From contig NW_004454178.1 of the NCBI RefSeq assembly GCF_000283155.1, positions 8,413,338-8,477,337 on the forward strand: a stretch of DNA of 64,000 nt, written 5' to 3'. The stretch is from Ceratotherium simum simum (lineage: Eukaryota; Chordata; Mammalia; Perissodactyla; Rhinocerotidae). The translations under genes and the position numbers were made by a program. Position 1 is the stretch's first letter. Every line of letters starts with the position of its first letter. Below the pieces are notes generated by a model. That model searched no databases. It was not told the DNA's origin and worked only from the letters and a program-made list of their open reading frames with translations. Below are positions 47,167 to 58,529 of the stretch, piece after piece.

Positions 47167-47353
47167 AGGGGCCGGCTTGGTGACATAGTGGTTAAGTTTG
47201 TGCGCTCCTCTTCGGTGGCCCAGGGTTTGCAGGTTTGGATCCCGGGCGTGAACCTACACACCACTCATCAAGCCATGCTGTGGAGGTGTCCCACATACAA
47301 AATCAAGGAAGATTGGCCCAGATGTTAACTCAGGGCCAATCTTCCTCATCAAA
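47167..47353 (+). mobile_element. ERE SINE
   Basis: GGGGCCGGCTTGGTGACATA, GGTTTGGATCCCGGGCGTGA, TTAACTCAGGGCCAATCTTC. Probable target duplication AAAAACCTTAC / AAAAAACTTAC. Confidence 0.94.
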
Positions 47354-47454
47354 AAAAGAAAAAACTTACCAATGCATGGTGAAACAGGCATAATTTAAGT
47401 AGCGACCATGACACATAAGTATTGGAAGAAAGATACCAACTGTACCTGGAGGCG

Positions 47455-47690
47455 GTTTAGCAGTGTAGTTGAGGGTGTAGGCCTTGGGGGCAGACCCCTG
47501 CGTGCACATCCCAACTCTAGTTAAACTCTTCTGCCTCAGTTTCCCTCTCTGTAAAATGGGCTAATTCTAGACCTAGCCTCATAGGGTAGTTTTAAGGATT
47601 AGATTGGTTAGTTAATACACATAATGCACCTAGCCCAGTGATAAGGCGTGATGAGCTCTCAATAAATGTTAGCTATTAATATAATTTGTT
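47455..47690 (+). repeat. MIR SINE
   Basis: TCAGTTTCCCTCTCTGTAAA, CTCATAGGGTAGTTTTAAGG, CTCAATAAATGTTAGCTATT. Confidence 0.9.
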
Positions 47691-49295
47691 CCAACTTCAT
47701 GGGTGCAGTAATTTGGGCTAAGCTTTATGCATAGCAATTTTGATCTAAAGTTCAAATGAGTTCCTAACTATAGTGATCGAAAGGAGCAGAGGCTCAAGGC
47801 AGGAGTCCAGTTAGGAGGCCATAGCAGAAATGGCAAGGAGAGTGGAGATAGGGGGGTGAGTTTAAGAGATCTTTACGGGAAAACCAACGGGACTCAGCTA
47901 TCAACTGGATAGGGATGAGGCAGTGAGAAAGAGGAAGGGAGTCAAAATGGATTCTTCAATCCATAGCTTGGACAAACGGCTTGAAGGAAGCAGTTTTTGG
48001 GGAGAAGATGCTGGTTTAATTCTGGGCTTACGGGGAGGGTACAAGTAGGCATGTCAACGTGCATTGGAAACTCTAGCTCTGACAGCCCAGGAAAAATGGC
48101 CAGCCTGGGAACACGTTTTTGGAGATCATTCTCACAGAGATGTCAGGTCATTAAAGCCACGGGAGCAAATAACATCAGCCAGGGAAAGTGGATAATAGGG
48201 AAAGGGCAGAAAAGGAGGAGAATAGGATCTGGAAGAATGCCAGCAGTTACAGGACTGAATGAAGAAGTAGAACCAACCAAAGAGACGGAAGAGAAGGCCA
48301 AGACGCAGGAGGAGACCAAGAGGCCGGGGAAATAGACCTCTAAGAAGGAGGAAGTGTGGTGTGTGGGGAAATGATGCTCTCTCACACGCCTGGTGGGACT
48401 GGAAACCTGACCGCTCTCCTTCCTTTTGAGCTCTTTCTTTGTTTACCACCGGTATTTGTACACGCAGTGAGCAAGCTGTGATTCAGCACCTCGGGGAACC
48501 TAGCTCTCTGAGACCTTCTTCCCACCTGCCCCCTTGATGCTCCTGGGCCTTCTTGCCGCGCAGGCCTTTACCCCTCTGCCAATTCCACCCTGGCCACCTG
48601 GAATGGAATGGGGCCAGTTCCCTGAGTGTGTTGCTTGCACTGCCAAAATCTCCCAGCTTTTTCCGTTGTCACTCCCAGCCCCATCTCCCTAACATTCAGT
48701 CCACGGGCCAGAGTCCATGGGCCAGGGCTGGTCTTAATGAGGTGCCTACTCCCATCACCCCAACTTCTGCAGGCCAGTGGACTTTACTCTTGCCCCCCAA
48801 GGATGAGCTCATTCCCTAAAGGGCCCTTGACCCTTCATTCCTTTCAGGTGTGCCCAGACTTACGTGATCCCAGGTCAGGTTCCAGCTGAGACTCTGCTAA
48901 ATGTCCCTCATCGACCTCTCACGCCCTTGAGTAGTGAGACACAGACCTTAGTTGCAAAGTGGAGCAGAGAAATAGGACCATAGCTGACAGGGATGTGGGG
49001 TCAAGGGAGGGTTATTATAAGATGGGAGCTTGGATGCTCATGGGAATGATCCAGGAGAAAAGAACAAATGGATGTTGTAGGAACATGGTGGAAGACCATT
49101 GATCCCCTTCCCAAGCGGTGTTTTTCCATCTCAGAGCAGCCCAAGGCCTTTGAAGGCGGTACATTCCAACTTTCCTCGTAGCTCTCTGACCCTGTGATAC
49201 CCTGCAGGAAGCACTGCCGTTAAAGTTAGAAGATTCGGGGTTACTTGCCAGGTCCTCCGCTCACTCACCCTCCGAGACCCTCTGCTATGGTAAGA
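47691..49295. other. Intergenic, nothing recognised
   Basis: No exon recognised. Part near 47760-47990 resembles the distal part of the old repeat also seen at 9400-9980 (GTTAGGAGGCCATAGCAGAA). Confidence 0.4.
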
Positions 49296-49299
49296 ATGG

Positions 49300-49450
49300 C
49301 TGCCACTTATCAAGGCCCTAGGCTATTCCAAGAGCCCGGCATACATTACCACCCCTTCAAGGAGACAGGGGTTCACAGAAGGTAAGGTACTTGGTCAAGA
49401 CGATACAAGTCAGGATGGACCAAGACCCAGGCTGACCCAGAGCCCCCGTG
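49300..49450 (-). repeat. MIR SINE
   Basis: GGTTCACAGAAGGTAAGGTA and nearby words are a degraded antisense MIR. Confidence 0.55.
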
Positions 49451-49479
49451 GCTCTCACTGCACTGCAGTGCTTCTCCAC

Positions 49480-49735
49480 CAACCACGAGCATCAGGCCTG
49501 GATTTAAACTCCAGTTTTTCCCCTTACCTGCTGTTGAGTTACTCTGAGCAAGGTACTTGATTCATCTCCTTGGGCCTTATTTTCCTCATCTGTAAAATGG
49601 GGATAGTAATAATTCCTACCATAAGGTCTTGGTGAGCAGTAAATGAAATAACTCAGGTAAAAAGTGCTTTTCACAGTACCTGGCATGTAGTAAGTCTTCA
49701 ATTATCAGCAGATAATAGTTATTAGTATCTGTTGA
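49480..49735 (+). repeat. MIR SINE
   Basis: TTTTCCTCATCTGTAAAATG, GGGATAGTAATAATTCCTAC, ACAGTACCTGGCATGTAGTA. Confidence 0.92.
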
Positions 49736-49858
49736 TTCATATAATGGAAAACACACTACACATATAAGGACTTAGATAAGAGTTCTCCTTATGTTGCAAA
49801 CCTAAAATAGATCTCATTAAAAAATTAAAATAAATTTTTAAGAAAATAAAATAAAATA

Positions 49859-50110
49859 GGGGCCAGCCCAGAGGTGCAGTGGTTAAGTTTGAATGCTCCG
49901 CTTCGGCGGCCCAAGGTTCGCAGATTCGGATCCCAGGTGTGGACCTACTCACTGCTTATCAAGCCATGCTGTGGTGGCGTCCCATATAAAGTAGAGGAAG
50001 ATGGGCACGGATGTTAGCCCAGGGCCAGTCTTCCTCAGCAAAAAGAGGAGGATTGGCATGGATGTTAGCTCAGGGCTGATCTTCCTCACAAAAAAAAAAA
50101 AAGAAAAGAA
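49859..50110 (+). mobile_element. ERE SINE
   Basis: GGGGCCAGCCCAGAGGTGCA, GATTCGGATCCCAGGTGTGG, GTCCCATATAAAGTAGAGGA and two tail blocks. Confidence 0.95.
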
Positions 50111-50114
50111 AATA

Positions 50115-51780
50115 GATCTCAAGGATTAAAGTGACAATGTCACGAGACTGGGGCAGACGGAGCTCATCTTTTGATCCCTTTCAATGACTCTTTTCTTCCC
50201 TTGCCTCGAAGCCCTCGGGAACCCATGTCGCTCCTCACCCTCCTTGAAAGAGCTCTATAACAGAGCAACGTTAGACTCTAAGAGGCTGCTCCATCCAATG
50301 TGTGGCCACCTCAGGGAGCACGGACACATCTGTGAGAGAGAGGCTGAGATGACGTGTGGATTGTGGCGCGTGAGTTTGCTCGTGACCTTGAAGGCTCAGA
50401 AAGAGTGGATCTTCTGTGCAAGAGAATGGTTTCAGAAACCCACTCTCATTCTAGGCTTAAAGAAAAGTATTCTCCTCACCAGGAGGATTTGTCCATTTTC
50501 CAAGGGATCTGCCTATCCTCCCAAAGGAATGAATTGCTGATGGACGTGGGAGGAAGGTGTTGGAGGGAGAGGGAGAGAAGGGAGGAAGCGGTGGGGGAAG
50601 GAGGGGGCCTCTCTGGAAGTCCTCATGTTAGACTTGGTCGGTGGCCACCTGGAAAGCACGTACTAAGAAATGACCTTCCATGACACACCTAATTACTAAT
50701 AACCATGATCTGAGCAAAGATAGAACAGTTCACATGGAGCCATAGTCTTATTTGTACATCTCAACATACTCTTAGATTTAGAGCATCTCTTCTTAGAACT
50801 GGAGCTTACCTAATCAAACCTCATTTCATGGAAGAGGAAACTGAGATTCAAGAAGTTTAAGTGAATATTCAAGGTCACACAGCTACTCGGTCTTTCTTTT
50901 CTTTCTCTTTTATTTCGTTTTTCCAAATCTTCAGATTCAGCTTGTGGTGCACTAGGACCCCCAGATAGATCTCTTTTTCCAGTCGCCCTGATCCTAGAGT
51001 AAATGTCATGAACTCCTCACCTGTCCTCCATTCACAAGTTTCCTTTGCCTCCTAAGCTTCATTTCTATCGTACCTGCCCTTGTTTTAAGAGGCTGGCACA
51101 AAGTCGGGTGCATCGTAGGCATTCGATACGTAACCAGTTAACTAGTTCTTTGATTCCTACTTATTAATGTATGTTTCTAAAACGCCTTGGCCAATGCACA
51201 CAGGGGACTGAGGATCACCAGGATCCCAGCTAAGAGGAGTGCGCGAGGACGATGACAAAGTGGGGACCCCTGCGCTGCATGGCCCCTGGGCCCTTACTTG
51301 CTTAGTCTTCCTCCACCCCCAACACTTTCAAAGTTGGAGCAAAGCCAGCTTTTTCAGGAAGAAAGCCTTGTTGTTTACAATATGAGAACCAAGAGAGGTA
51401 CGGATGTGGCCTCATAGGTTTCTCTTGGGCAATACAACTTCTTCCCATGTCGGAAGTGACTGGATTTCTTCAGAAGCACCTCCCCACTTACCTTCTACAT
51501 CTCACTTGTCCCATCCCCCCTGATCTGAACCTGGCTAAAAGAAGGGGGTGATAATTCTGGGATAATGTGGGGTCATTCACCTCTAACACACATATCCACA
51601 CATGCATATGCAACATGCAGATACACACTGTGAGTTAGCTAGACATCTGGTCATCGCACCCTCCTGGTTGACATTTCAAATTCCCCAGGAGAAAGTGTTG
51701 GGCTTATCTTTAAGGAAAGGAAATGAAGAACTTCATTTTTATTTTATGTGCTTTTGGAAGTTTTACGGATATCCTGTTGT
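50115..51780. other. Intergenic, no gene recognised
   Basis: An antisense MIR core at 50810-50890 (GAAGAGGAAACTGAGATTCA, AAGGTCACACAGCTACT) is the only clear repeat. Open frames at 50184-50683 have no recognisable motif. Confidence 0.45.
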
Positions 51781-51784
51781 GATG

Positions 51785-53897
51785 GTGGACTGAGGAGGCA
51801 TGGAAAGCAAAAACGCGCACACACACACAACCTACACAGAAATAGATAACATAGATAACATATATTTTTAAAGTTTCAGACAAATATCTGAGAACAAAGG
51901 CAAAAAGAGAGAGAGAGAGAGATCTCTAAGGGCCGGAAGTGAAAAGGGAACTTAGAGATGTATGGACTTACCAGGGAGTAGGAGGTGAAGCCACAGGAAC
52001 CCAGAAGGATACTGGAAGTGGTCATGCACCTTAAGGATGTAATGGTAACAGCAGTGGGTGTACAGACCCTGTGCACAGCAGGGAACTGGAACTGAATTCC
52101 CTGCAGAAAGCCAGGAACCAGGAAAGAGCTGGCCCGCCCTTGTCTGGGGATAGGAAAACACCTGCCAGCTGTGAGACATGACCCCAAAGTGAGCTCCCTG
52201 CCCTAGGCCATGGGGGAAAGAGCGCCGCCCGAGGGATAGTCCAGAATCCACGCCCGAGTAGCAAAGGATGAGGACCCAAGTCTGCCCTTTGGAGTGGTGT
52301 GGAAACCCACGACCAAAAATAACAACAATAACGAAAAACATTCTGAACCATGTGACCCCGTAGGGCCCCAGCAAGGACCGCCATGACACCGTCCCTGTGC
52401 AGACTTCTTCATAATCCAAGACACATGCAAGACTCCTGTGAAAAAAAATGCTCTCTGATAGATGAGCTCACAATCAGATATTACGAAGAACCAACAACCA
52501 CTACAGTCAACAGTCAGCCGACATAACAAGTAGAAGAATTCACACCCAAGGAGCTAAAGATAATAGACCGATCTGAATGTGACTTTAAAATAAGTATGTT
52601 TTTTAAATCCAAGGGAACTTTATATCAAAAATAGAGGATTGGAGGAATGTTTTTTACCTCTGCTTCCTCTCAAAAATAAAAAGGACACTAAAGAGATTTT
52701 TTAAGGCATAATCCCACAAGGTACAAGAACAAAAAAAAATATGAGAGAAAATAAAAGATAAGAGACTTTTTTTAACGGAAGTTAGAAAGTAGACGTAAAA
52801 TGGTAGCTGAGTTATCACACCAGAAGAAAAGACATAGACAATGAAGGGGGCTGAAGACATCTTCACAAAACCCACAATATCCTCAGAAAGATAAGAGGAA
52901 ATATTGTGTCCATGAGGCAAGAAAGAGGTGCTATAAAAGGAAACATTGGGGAAGACAAAAAAACCTATCAGAAATTTAAAATAAGATAGCAGAAATGTCA
53001 AATTCTAATTAAAAGGCTGTGAGATAAAGTTAAGGGTAACTTCCTAGAAAGTGGAAAGATGAAAATATTGACAAATAGGCAAAAAGTGATAAAAAATATT
53101 AGAGAATAAATCTGGGAGGTTCAACACCCGAATAAAAGAAATCCTAGAAAAAAGAGAATAGGGAAAATGAAGGGTAGAAAAGTATCAAAGAAATAATGTA
53201 AGAAAATTTCACAGAACCTGAGTTTCCAGATTAAAACGATTCAATAGGTGCCCAAGAAAATGAATGAGAAAAGAACCCCATCAGGGGGTTATCATCATAC
53301 ATTCTAAAACTAAAAAGATAAAGAGAATATTCTAAAAGTTTCTAAGAGAACATTCAGTCACATACCATAGAGCAGGAATTAGGAAAGCACCAGAAGTCTC
53401 AACAGCGACCCTAGAAGCTAGAAGAAATTAAGAAGAGCCTGCATAGCGCCAGTCCGGTGGTGTAGCGGTTAAGTTCAGGCACTCCGCTACGGCAGCCTGG
53501 GGTTCATTGGTTTGGATCATGGGTGCAGACCTACACACCACTCATCAAGCCATGCTGAGGCGGTGTCCCACATAGAGCAACTAGATGGTTGTACAACTAT
53601 GACATACAACTATCTACTGGGGCTTGGGGGAGAAAAAAGGAAAAAGGGAGGAAGATTGGCAACAGATGTTAGCTCTGGGCCGAGCTTCCTCAAAAAAAAA
53701 AAAAAGGAAAAGCCTGCAAAATTCTGAAAGAAAGTGAATTCCAACCTAAAATTCAATACTCAGTGAAAATACCAATCAAATGTGAGAGTAGAATAAAGGG
53801 TTTTTTTGGAAATTCAAGGTCTCCAAAAAGTTATCTCCTACATACTCTTTCTCAACAAAATCCAGTAATCCAGCAAAATAAGGGAGTAAAGCAAAAG
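51785..53897 (+). mobile_element. HAL1 (half-L1) retroelement, decayed and split by an ERE
   Basis: 52980-53897 follows the HAL1 order: 'GGGAGGTTCAACACCCGAATA', AGAAAATTTCACAGAACCTG, GAGTTTCCAGATTAAAACGA, CTCAACAGCGACCCTAGAAG, then after the SINE AAAATTCTGAAAGAAAGTGA and TCAAGGTCTCCAAAAAGTTA. The region 51785-52980 is probably its 5' part. The piece at 54880-55500 may be its 3' end, displaced by later insertions. Confidence 0.65.
53444..53706 (+). mobile_element. ERE SINE inside the HAL1
   Basis: GCGCCAGTCCGGTGGTGTAG, CTATCTACTGGGGCTTGGGG, TTAGCTCTGGGCCGAGC, poly(A). Target duplication GAAGAGCCTGCA / GGAAAAGCCTGCA. Confidence 0.94.
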
Positions 53898-53899
53898 AA

Positions 53900-53955
53900 T
53901 GGTGATAGCTAACATTTATGTAGTACCTATTGTATGCTAGGCTTTCTTCTAAATG

Positions 53956-53996
<41 letters not shown>

Positions 53997-54145
53997 TTCA
54001 TTTAATTTAATCCTCCTAGGAATGAGCTGAGCATTAGTATTATCCACATCTTACAAGGCAGTGGAGGTAGGTTTGGTAGTCTGCCCTGAGTCACAAAGCC
54101 TGTAAGCAGCAGTAGCCTGGCTCCAGAGCCCAGGCCCTTAAGGAA
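53900..54145 (-). repeat. MIR SINE with an internal (GT)n expansion
   Basis: Antisense MIR (GCTAACATTTATGTAGTACC, 'TCCTCCTAGGAATGAGCTGAG, ACATCTTACAAGGCAGTGGA') interrupted at 53958-53995 by about 19 GT units. Confidence 0.85.
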
Positions 54146-54149
54146 AGAG

Positions 54150-54870
54150 GAAGATTTAATACCCGTTCATGAAAGGAACTTCCTCAACCTGATAAAGGGC
54201 CTCTCTGGAAAATCTTTAGCTAACATCATATTTAATAGAGAAATATTAAATGCTTTACCCTTAAGACTGGGAACAGGGAAAGAATGTCCAGTCTCATAAC
54301 TTCTATTCAGCATTATACTAGAGGTCCTAGCCAGCGAGATAAGGCAAGAAAAATAAATAAAAGGAAGAGAGAAAACTGTCTTTATTCTCAGATGACATGA
54401 TGTGTACATACAAAATCCAAAAGAATCTTTAAAAATAAAACTGCTAGAGCTAATAAGTGAATTTACCAAGGTCCCAGAATACAGGGTCAATATACATAAC
54501 TCAACTTTATTTCTACATACTAGTAAGAAAAAAACTGGAAAATAAAAAAAAATTTTAAATACCATTTATAATAGCATCCAAATAACCATAAATTACTTAG
54601 GATATAAATTAAAATACGGACAAGATTTATGTACTGAAAACTATGAAACATTGCCGAGATAAATTAGAAAAGACCTAAATAATTGGAGAAAGATACAATG
54701 CTCATGGATTGGAAGACTCTGTGTTGTTAAGATGTCAATTTTTTCCAAACTGATCTACAAATTCAACATAATCCAAATCAAAACCCAGCAGGATATTTTG
54801 TAGAAATTGACAAGCAGATTCTAAAATTTATCTGGAAATGTAATCAAAGCAATTTAGATAAAAGGAGCAG
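54150..54870 (+). repeat. L1 ORF2 fragment
   Basis: Sense L1 reverse-transcriptase region: ACCTGATAAAGGGCCTCTCT, AATGTCCAGTCTCATAACTT, ACTGTCTTTATTCTCAGATG, 'CTCATGGATTGGAAGACTCTG', GCAGGATATTTTGTAGAAAT. Many stops; not coding. Confidence 0.9.
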
Positions 54871-54879
54871 GCCTGGAGA

Positions 54880-55510
54880 GTAACCTGTCTAGATTGGAAC
54901 AGGACCGTGAAAGGCTCCAGGAGCAAGGTCTCCAAGAAAGAAAAAAAATCAATAGCTTATCTGATGAACGTGAATGCATTAAGGGAGATATTTGGGACCG
55001 ATGTAAGGAAAAGTACATGGAAAATCATATCGTTAACTCCAGGGAAAACAAACCTTGTGCGAAGAAAGGAAATGTATACATTGTATCCGACTGTGAATAA
55101 TTTTTTACCTAGTCATTATTACGAAAATGTCAAATGTTGATTTAACCAAAAAGTGTGGTATCTATGTCCTAGGAGAATGAAGGAGGCAGTATTTGTGTTT
55201 GCTTGGAGAGGGGTAAAAGCAGGAGAGAGTTTGAGATCCTCAGAAGCCAAGATAGAAAGTCAATGGATGATGTCTAAAACTGGAAGAAAAAAAAAAAAAC
55301 AAGAGCTAGCAGAATAAGCATGATATTGAGAAATATATAGACCGCTCTTCCATGAAACAGCTATGAGAGTTGAAAGTTGTTGCCTTTGCCTGCGGGGAGT
55401 CGGGTGGGAGGGCTGCTGCTGGTTTTCGTTGTAAGATGTATAAAGCTTATTTCACGTTTTGAAACAATGTGTGTGAAATCTCTTGATAAAAAAGAAAAAC
55501 GAATTTTAGA
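54880..55510. other. Unassigned; possible HAL1 3' end
   Basis: Ends with AATCTCTTGATAAAAAAGAA, similar to the 3' end of the HAL1 at 18735. The 68-codon open frame at 54894-55100 is unrecognised and probably a repeat relic. Confidence 0.35.
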
Positions 55511-57405
55511 AAGTCCGAGTTAACATAGTCTGTTTATTTTTTTAATTCTTTAATTCATTTCAACCCTCAAGGTTGGAAGAAGGATCTTGAGTTTAAAAAC
55601 AGAATACCAGGGTGGGTAAAAACAGAATACCAGGATGGAGGTAACAGCTCAGCTGATAGCCACTGGTGGCTTTCTGGGTCCAACCCAGAGATGTTTGACC
55701 CCTCCAGCCACTGCGTGGAAACAGCAAAAGGCTGTACTCCACCACGATTTCTTGGTTAGTGGTCATCTCTGGGAAGACTCTTAGACCAAAGAGGAGATGG
55801 TCCTTTTATTTCACCTGCATCTATGAGACTTCTCAGCCTCTGAAAGACCCTAATTAAAACGCAAGTTGCTGGGAAAGAGGCAATCTTAAGCCCCTATCAA
55901 ATAAAATCCAGATTATCAATTAATATTTTTGCTGGAACTAGTAAGAGTGGGCCACTGGATGGGGGGCAAGGGATGGTGAGGGGGCTGTGGTTGGTCAGAA
56001 GGGGAATTAGTATGTGAGAAAATACTATATTTCAGCATGATTTTTGGGGGGTTGGAATATTTTAACCAAGCCTACAAAACAAATTGTCAATTTTTAAAAC
56101 CAGCAAGCATTGTGCAGAACATACATTCATATCCCAACCCCTGTCCCCCTCCCGATCCTTGATGGTCACCCCATCTCTAACACCAGTCCTGTCCCTGACT
56201 CTCTCCCCTCTCTCACCCCTGTCTCCTCTCCTAAGACGCACCCAGTCCCTGGTCCCAGCCCCATCCTGGACATAGGGCTCCTCCCCGAGGTGAATCATCT
56301 CCCTGAATTTGCCCAGATACCCAATCCTGACTCCATCTAGTGATGGAAACACCAGTTTTCAATATTTTAATACACCGTATTATTTCAGTACCAACATCCT
56401 GGCGCTTTTACAGATCTGAAATTCAAATCATTTCTGTCTTGAGCTACCCAGAGAATGAGGCGCTACATTAAAAATTCTAATCAAACAATGTTGCACTTGC
56501 TGGAAGATAGTTCTGACCACATTCCTCCCCCGTTATAACACTTGCAGGTTATTTTATTGCTATCTGAGTCCCACTTCCCAGTAATTAGTGAGGCCAAGCA
56601 TCTTTTCCGATGTATATTAGTCATTTATATTTCTCCAGACCCAGTATGGACCCTTATTAACCTCTGGAAGCCCCTGAAGGAGTTGTCTTTGGACAGCATT
56701 TGATGAAGGCAGATGGGCATTGAGTACACAGTTGGAGGGGTGAAGAGGGGGTTGGGGAGGGAGGGAGAGGAAAGAGAGGCTCCCAGGCCCAGTTCCCAGC
56801 CTTCCTCCCTGGATTCTTTCTGCATTCTTCTGTCTTCTCTCTTGAATCAGATCTATCTCTTAGGGCTTGAGTCCCTAACTTCTTCCTCAACGACCTGCTT
56901 AGAGAGTCTCAAGCTAGACAGGCCGAGCCACCTCCATCCTGGCCCCTCGAGGAGCATCTTAGACAATGCTCCAGAGAGGATGGCGACGCTCCCAGGGATG
57001 TCTTCCTGCTCTAGCTACTAACTGGACTAAGGGGTAGTGGCTACTCTTGTAGCTTTAACCCCCACCCCCGACATGCACTCTGTTACGGACCCCCCTCCCT
57101 GAGGCTCACTACACACTCCCATTCATCCCATTCCTAAGCCTCACTCCATACCTGGTCCCAACCCCATCTTGTACCCCCTGAATCTCACTCCCCCAGTCCC
57201 AGACTCTCCCTATTTCTGGGTCTCTCCCTGCTCTTAACATTCATCCTTCTCTGACTATCCCCCATGTCCCAAGCTGCCACACCATCCCTCGCTCCCCTCC
57301 ACCTCATCTCTGGCTCCAATCTCAATCCCTGATGCCAACCCAACCTTGATCTAAATCCCATCTCCGAACCTAACTCCATTCCCATCCTCAAACCAAGTGA
57401 AGCTT
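55511..57405. other. Intergenic, with pyrimidine-rich degenerate repeats
   Basis: 56135-56340 and 57060-57395 are rich in words such as CCCATCTC, CTGACTC, CCAACCCCATC and TCCATTCC, with the look of a decayed minisatellite. A near duplication AAAACAGAATACCAGG lies at 55598-55635. No gene recognised. Confidence 0.45.
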
Positions 57406-57410
57406 TTCTT

Positions 57411-57645
57411 TTAAGAGTTTTATAGGTTTAGCTCTTATATTTAGGTCTTTGATCCATTTTGAGTTAATTTTTGTATATGGTGTAAGGTAAGGAACCAATT
57501 TCATTCTTTTGCATGTAGATATCTACTTTTCCCAGCACCATTTGTTGAAAGATTATCTTTTCCCCATTGAATAATCTTCACACGCTTGTTAAAAATCATT
57601 TGACCATTTATGCTCAGGTTTATTTCTGGGCTCTTTATTCTCAGG
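57411..57645 (-). repeat. L1 fragment in the CXCR1 arm
   Basis: Same L1 segment as at 36205-36445, inverted, about 10% different from it by eye. It stops at about 57411, whereas the left copy runs on for another 1.15 kb to its poly(A). Confidence 0.9.
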
Positions 57646-58529
57646 TTCTTTTCATCCTTTGGCTCCATCAGCCTAAGTGTGTTGGGCTTTTTGCCTCATT
57701 GCCACCAAGTGGCTGCCTCAGCTCCACACTTCATATCCTATAATCATGTTCAAAGGCAAGAACCAAGAATGTGTGTGCGTGTGTGTCTCTTTTTAAAGAG
57801 GAATATTTCTCAGGAGTCCCCTAGCCCCAGAAGACTTCCTCCTAAGCAATGGTGTGCTGAAGCCAGTTTGTATCTGCTTGTGAAAGCAGATTATTACATT
57901 CTCTAGAACTTTATGAGCTAGTTGCTAAACACCACCACCCTTGAAATTGCCACCGTGGCAGAATATATACAGGGAACTGGGAGAACGCTACAGATCAGCA
58001 CTTTGTTCCCCAGAAGAATGGTTTACCAGCCCACTGTTGCCCTTAAGTCTTACTAGTCAGAACTGGATGACACGGCCACTCCTAGCATAAGGGAGTCTTA
58101 GAAAGAGAGTATCTGTCATTCTCAGCCTCTCTCAAGGGAGACGGACTTGCCCAGCAGGCTGGGAAAGGGAGAGATGCAGAGGCACCAATGGTGCTGCCAC
58201 TAATGGCTCCCAATGCCCGGAAGGTTTTGTAGTCACTTACAAGAATGTCTTTTAAACGTCTCAGAAGACAGAGTGCTGTGGGCTCAGTGGTCGGATGGAC
58301 AGAGCTCTGGCAGTTGCCATGGTACTTTTGCTAAGGGGTGGGGCCCCAGGGCAGGCTTTCTAAACCACACAGTGGGGGCCTGGTAAGGACGCAGCCTCAG
58401 CAACTTCCTGTAACCACAACGGGGGCCGCCTTGACCCAGAGACCGAGGACAGCCAGTGGACGTGAGGCTTGGGATGGGATGCTGAAGGGAAGGGAGGAGC
58501 CCTGAGGGGCTGCAACAGGGGTGGGCGTC
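57615..58529 (-). other. CXCR1: CXCR1 3' UTR with candidate poly(A) signals
   Basis: The first 530 bases after the stop (58529 down to 58000) match the CXCR2 3' UTR with only about two differences by eye. TTTATT (AATAAA on the minus strand) is at 57634-57639 and 57619-57624, the same places as in the CXCR2 arm. Confidence 0.5.

Noticed and set aside
54894..55140. 68- and 77-aa overlapping open frames as a small gene
   Set aside because: Charged but unrecognised, next to L1 and a probable HAL1 3' end, and without splice or promoter signals.
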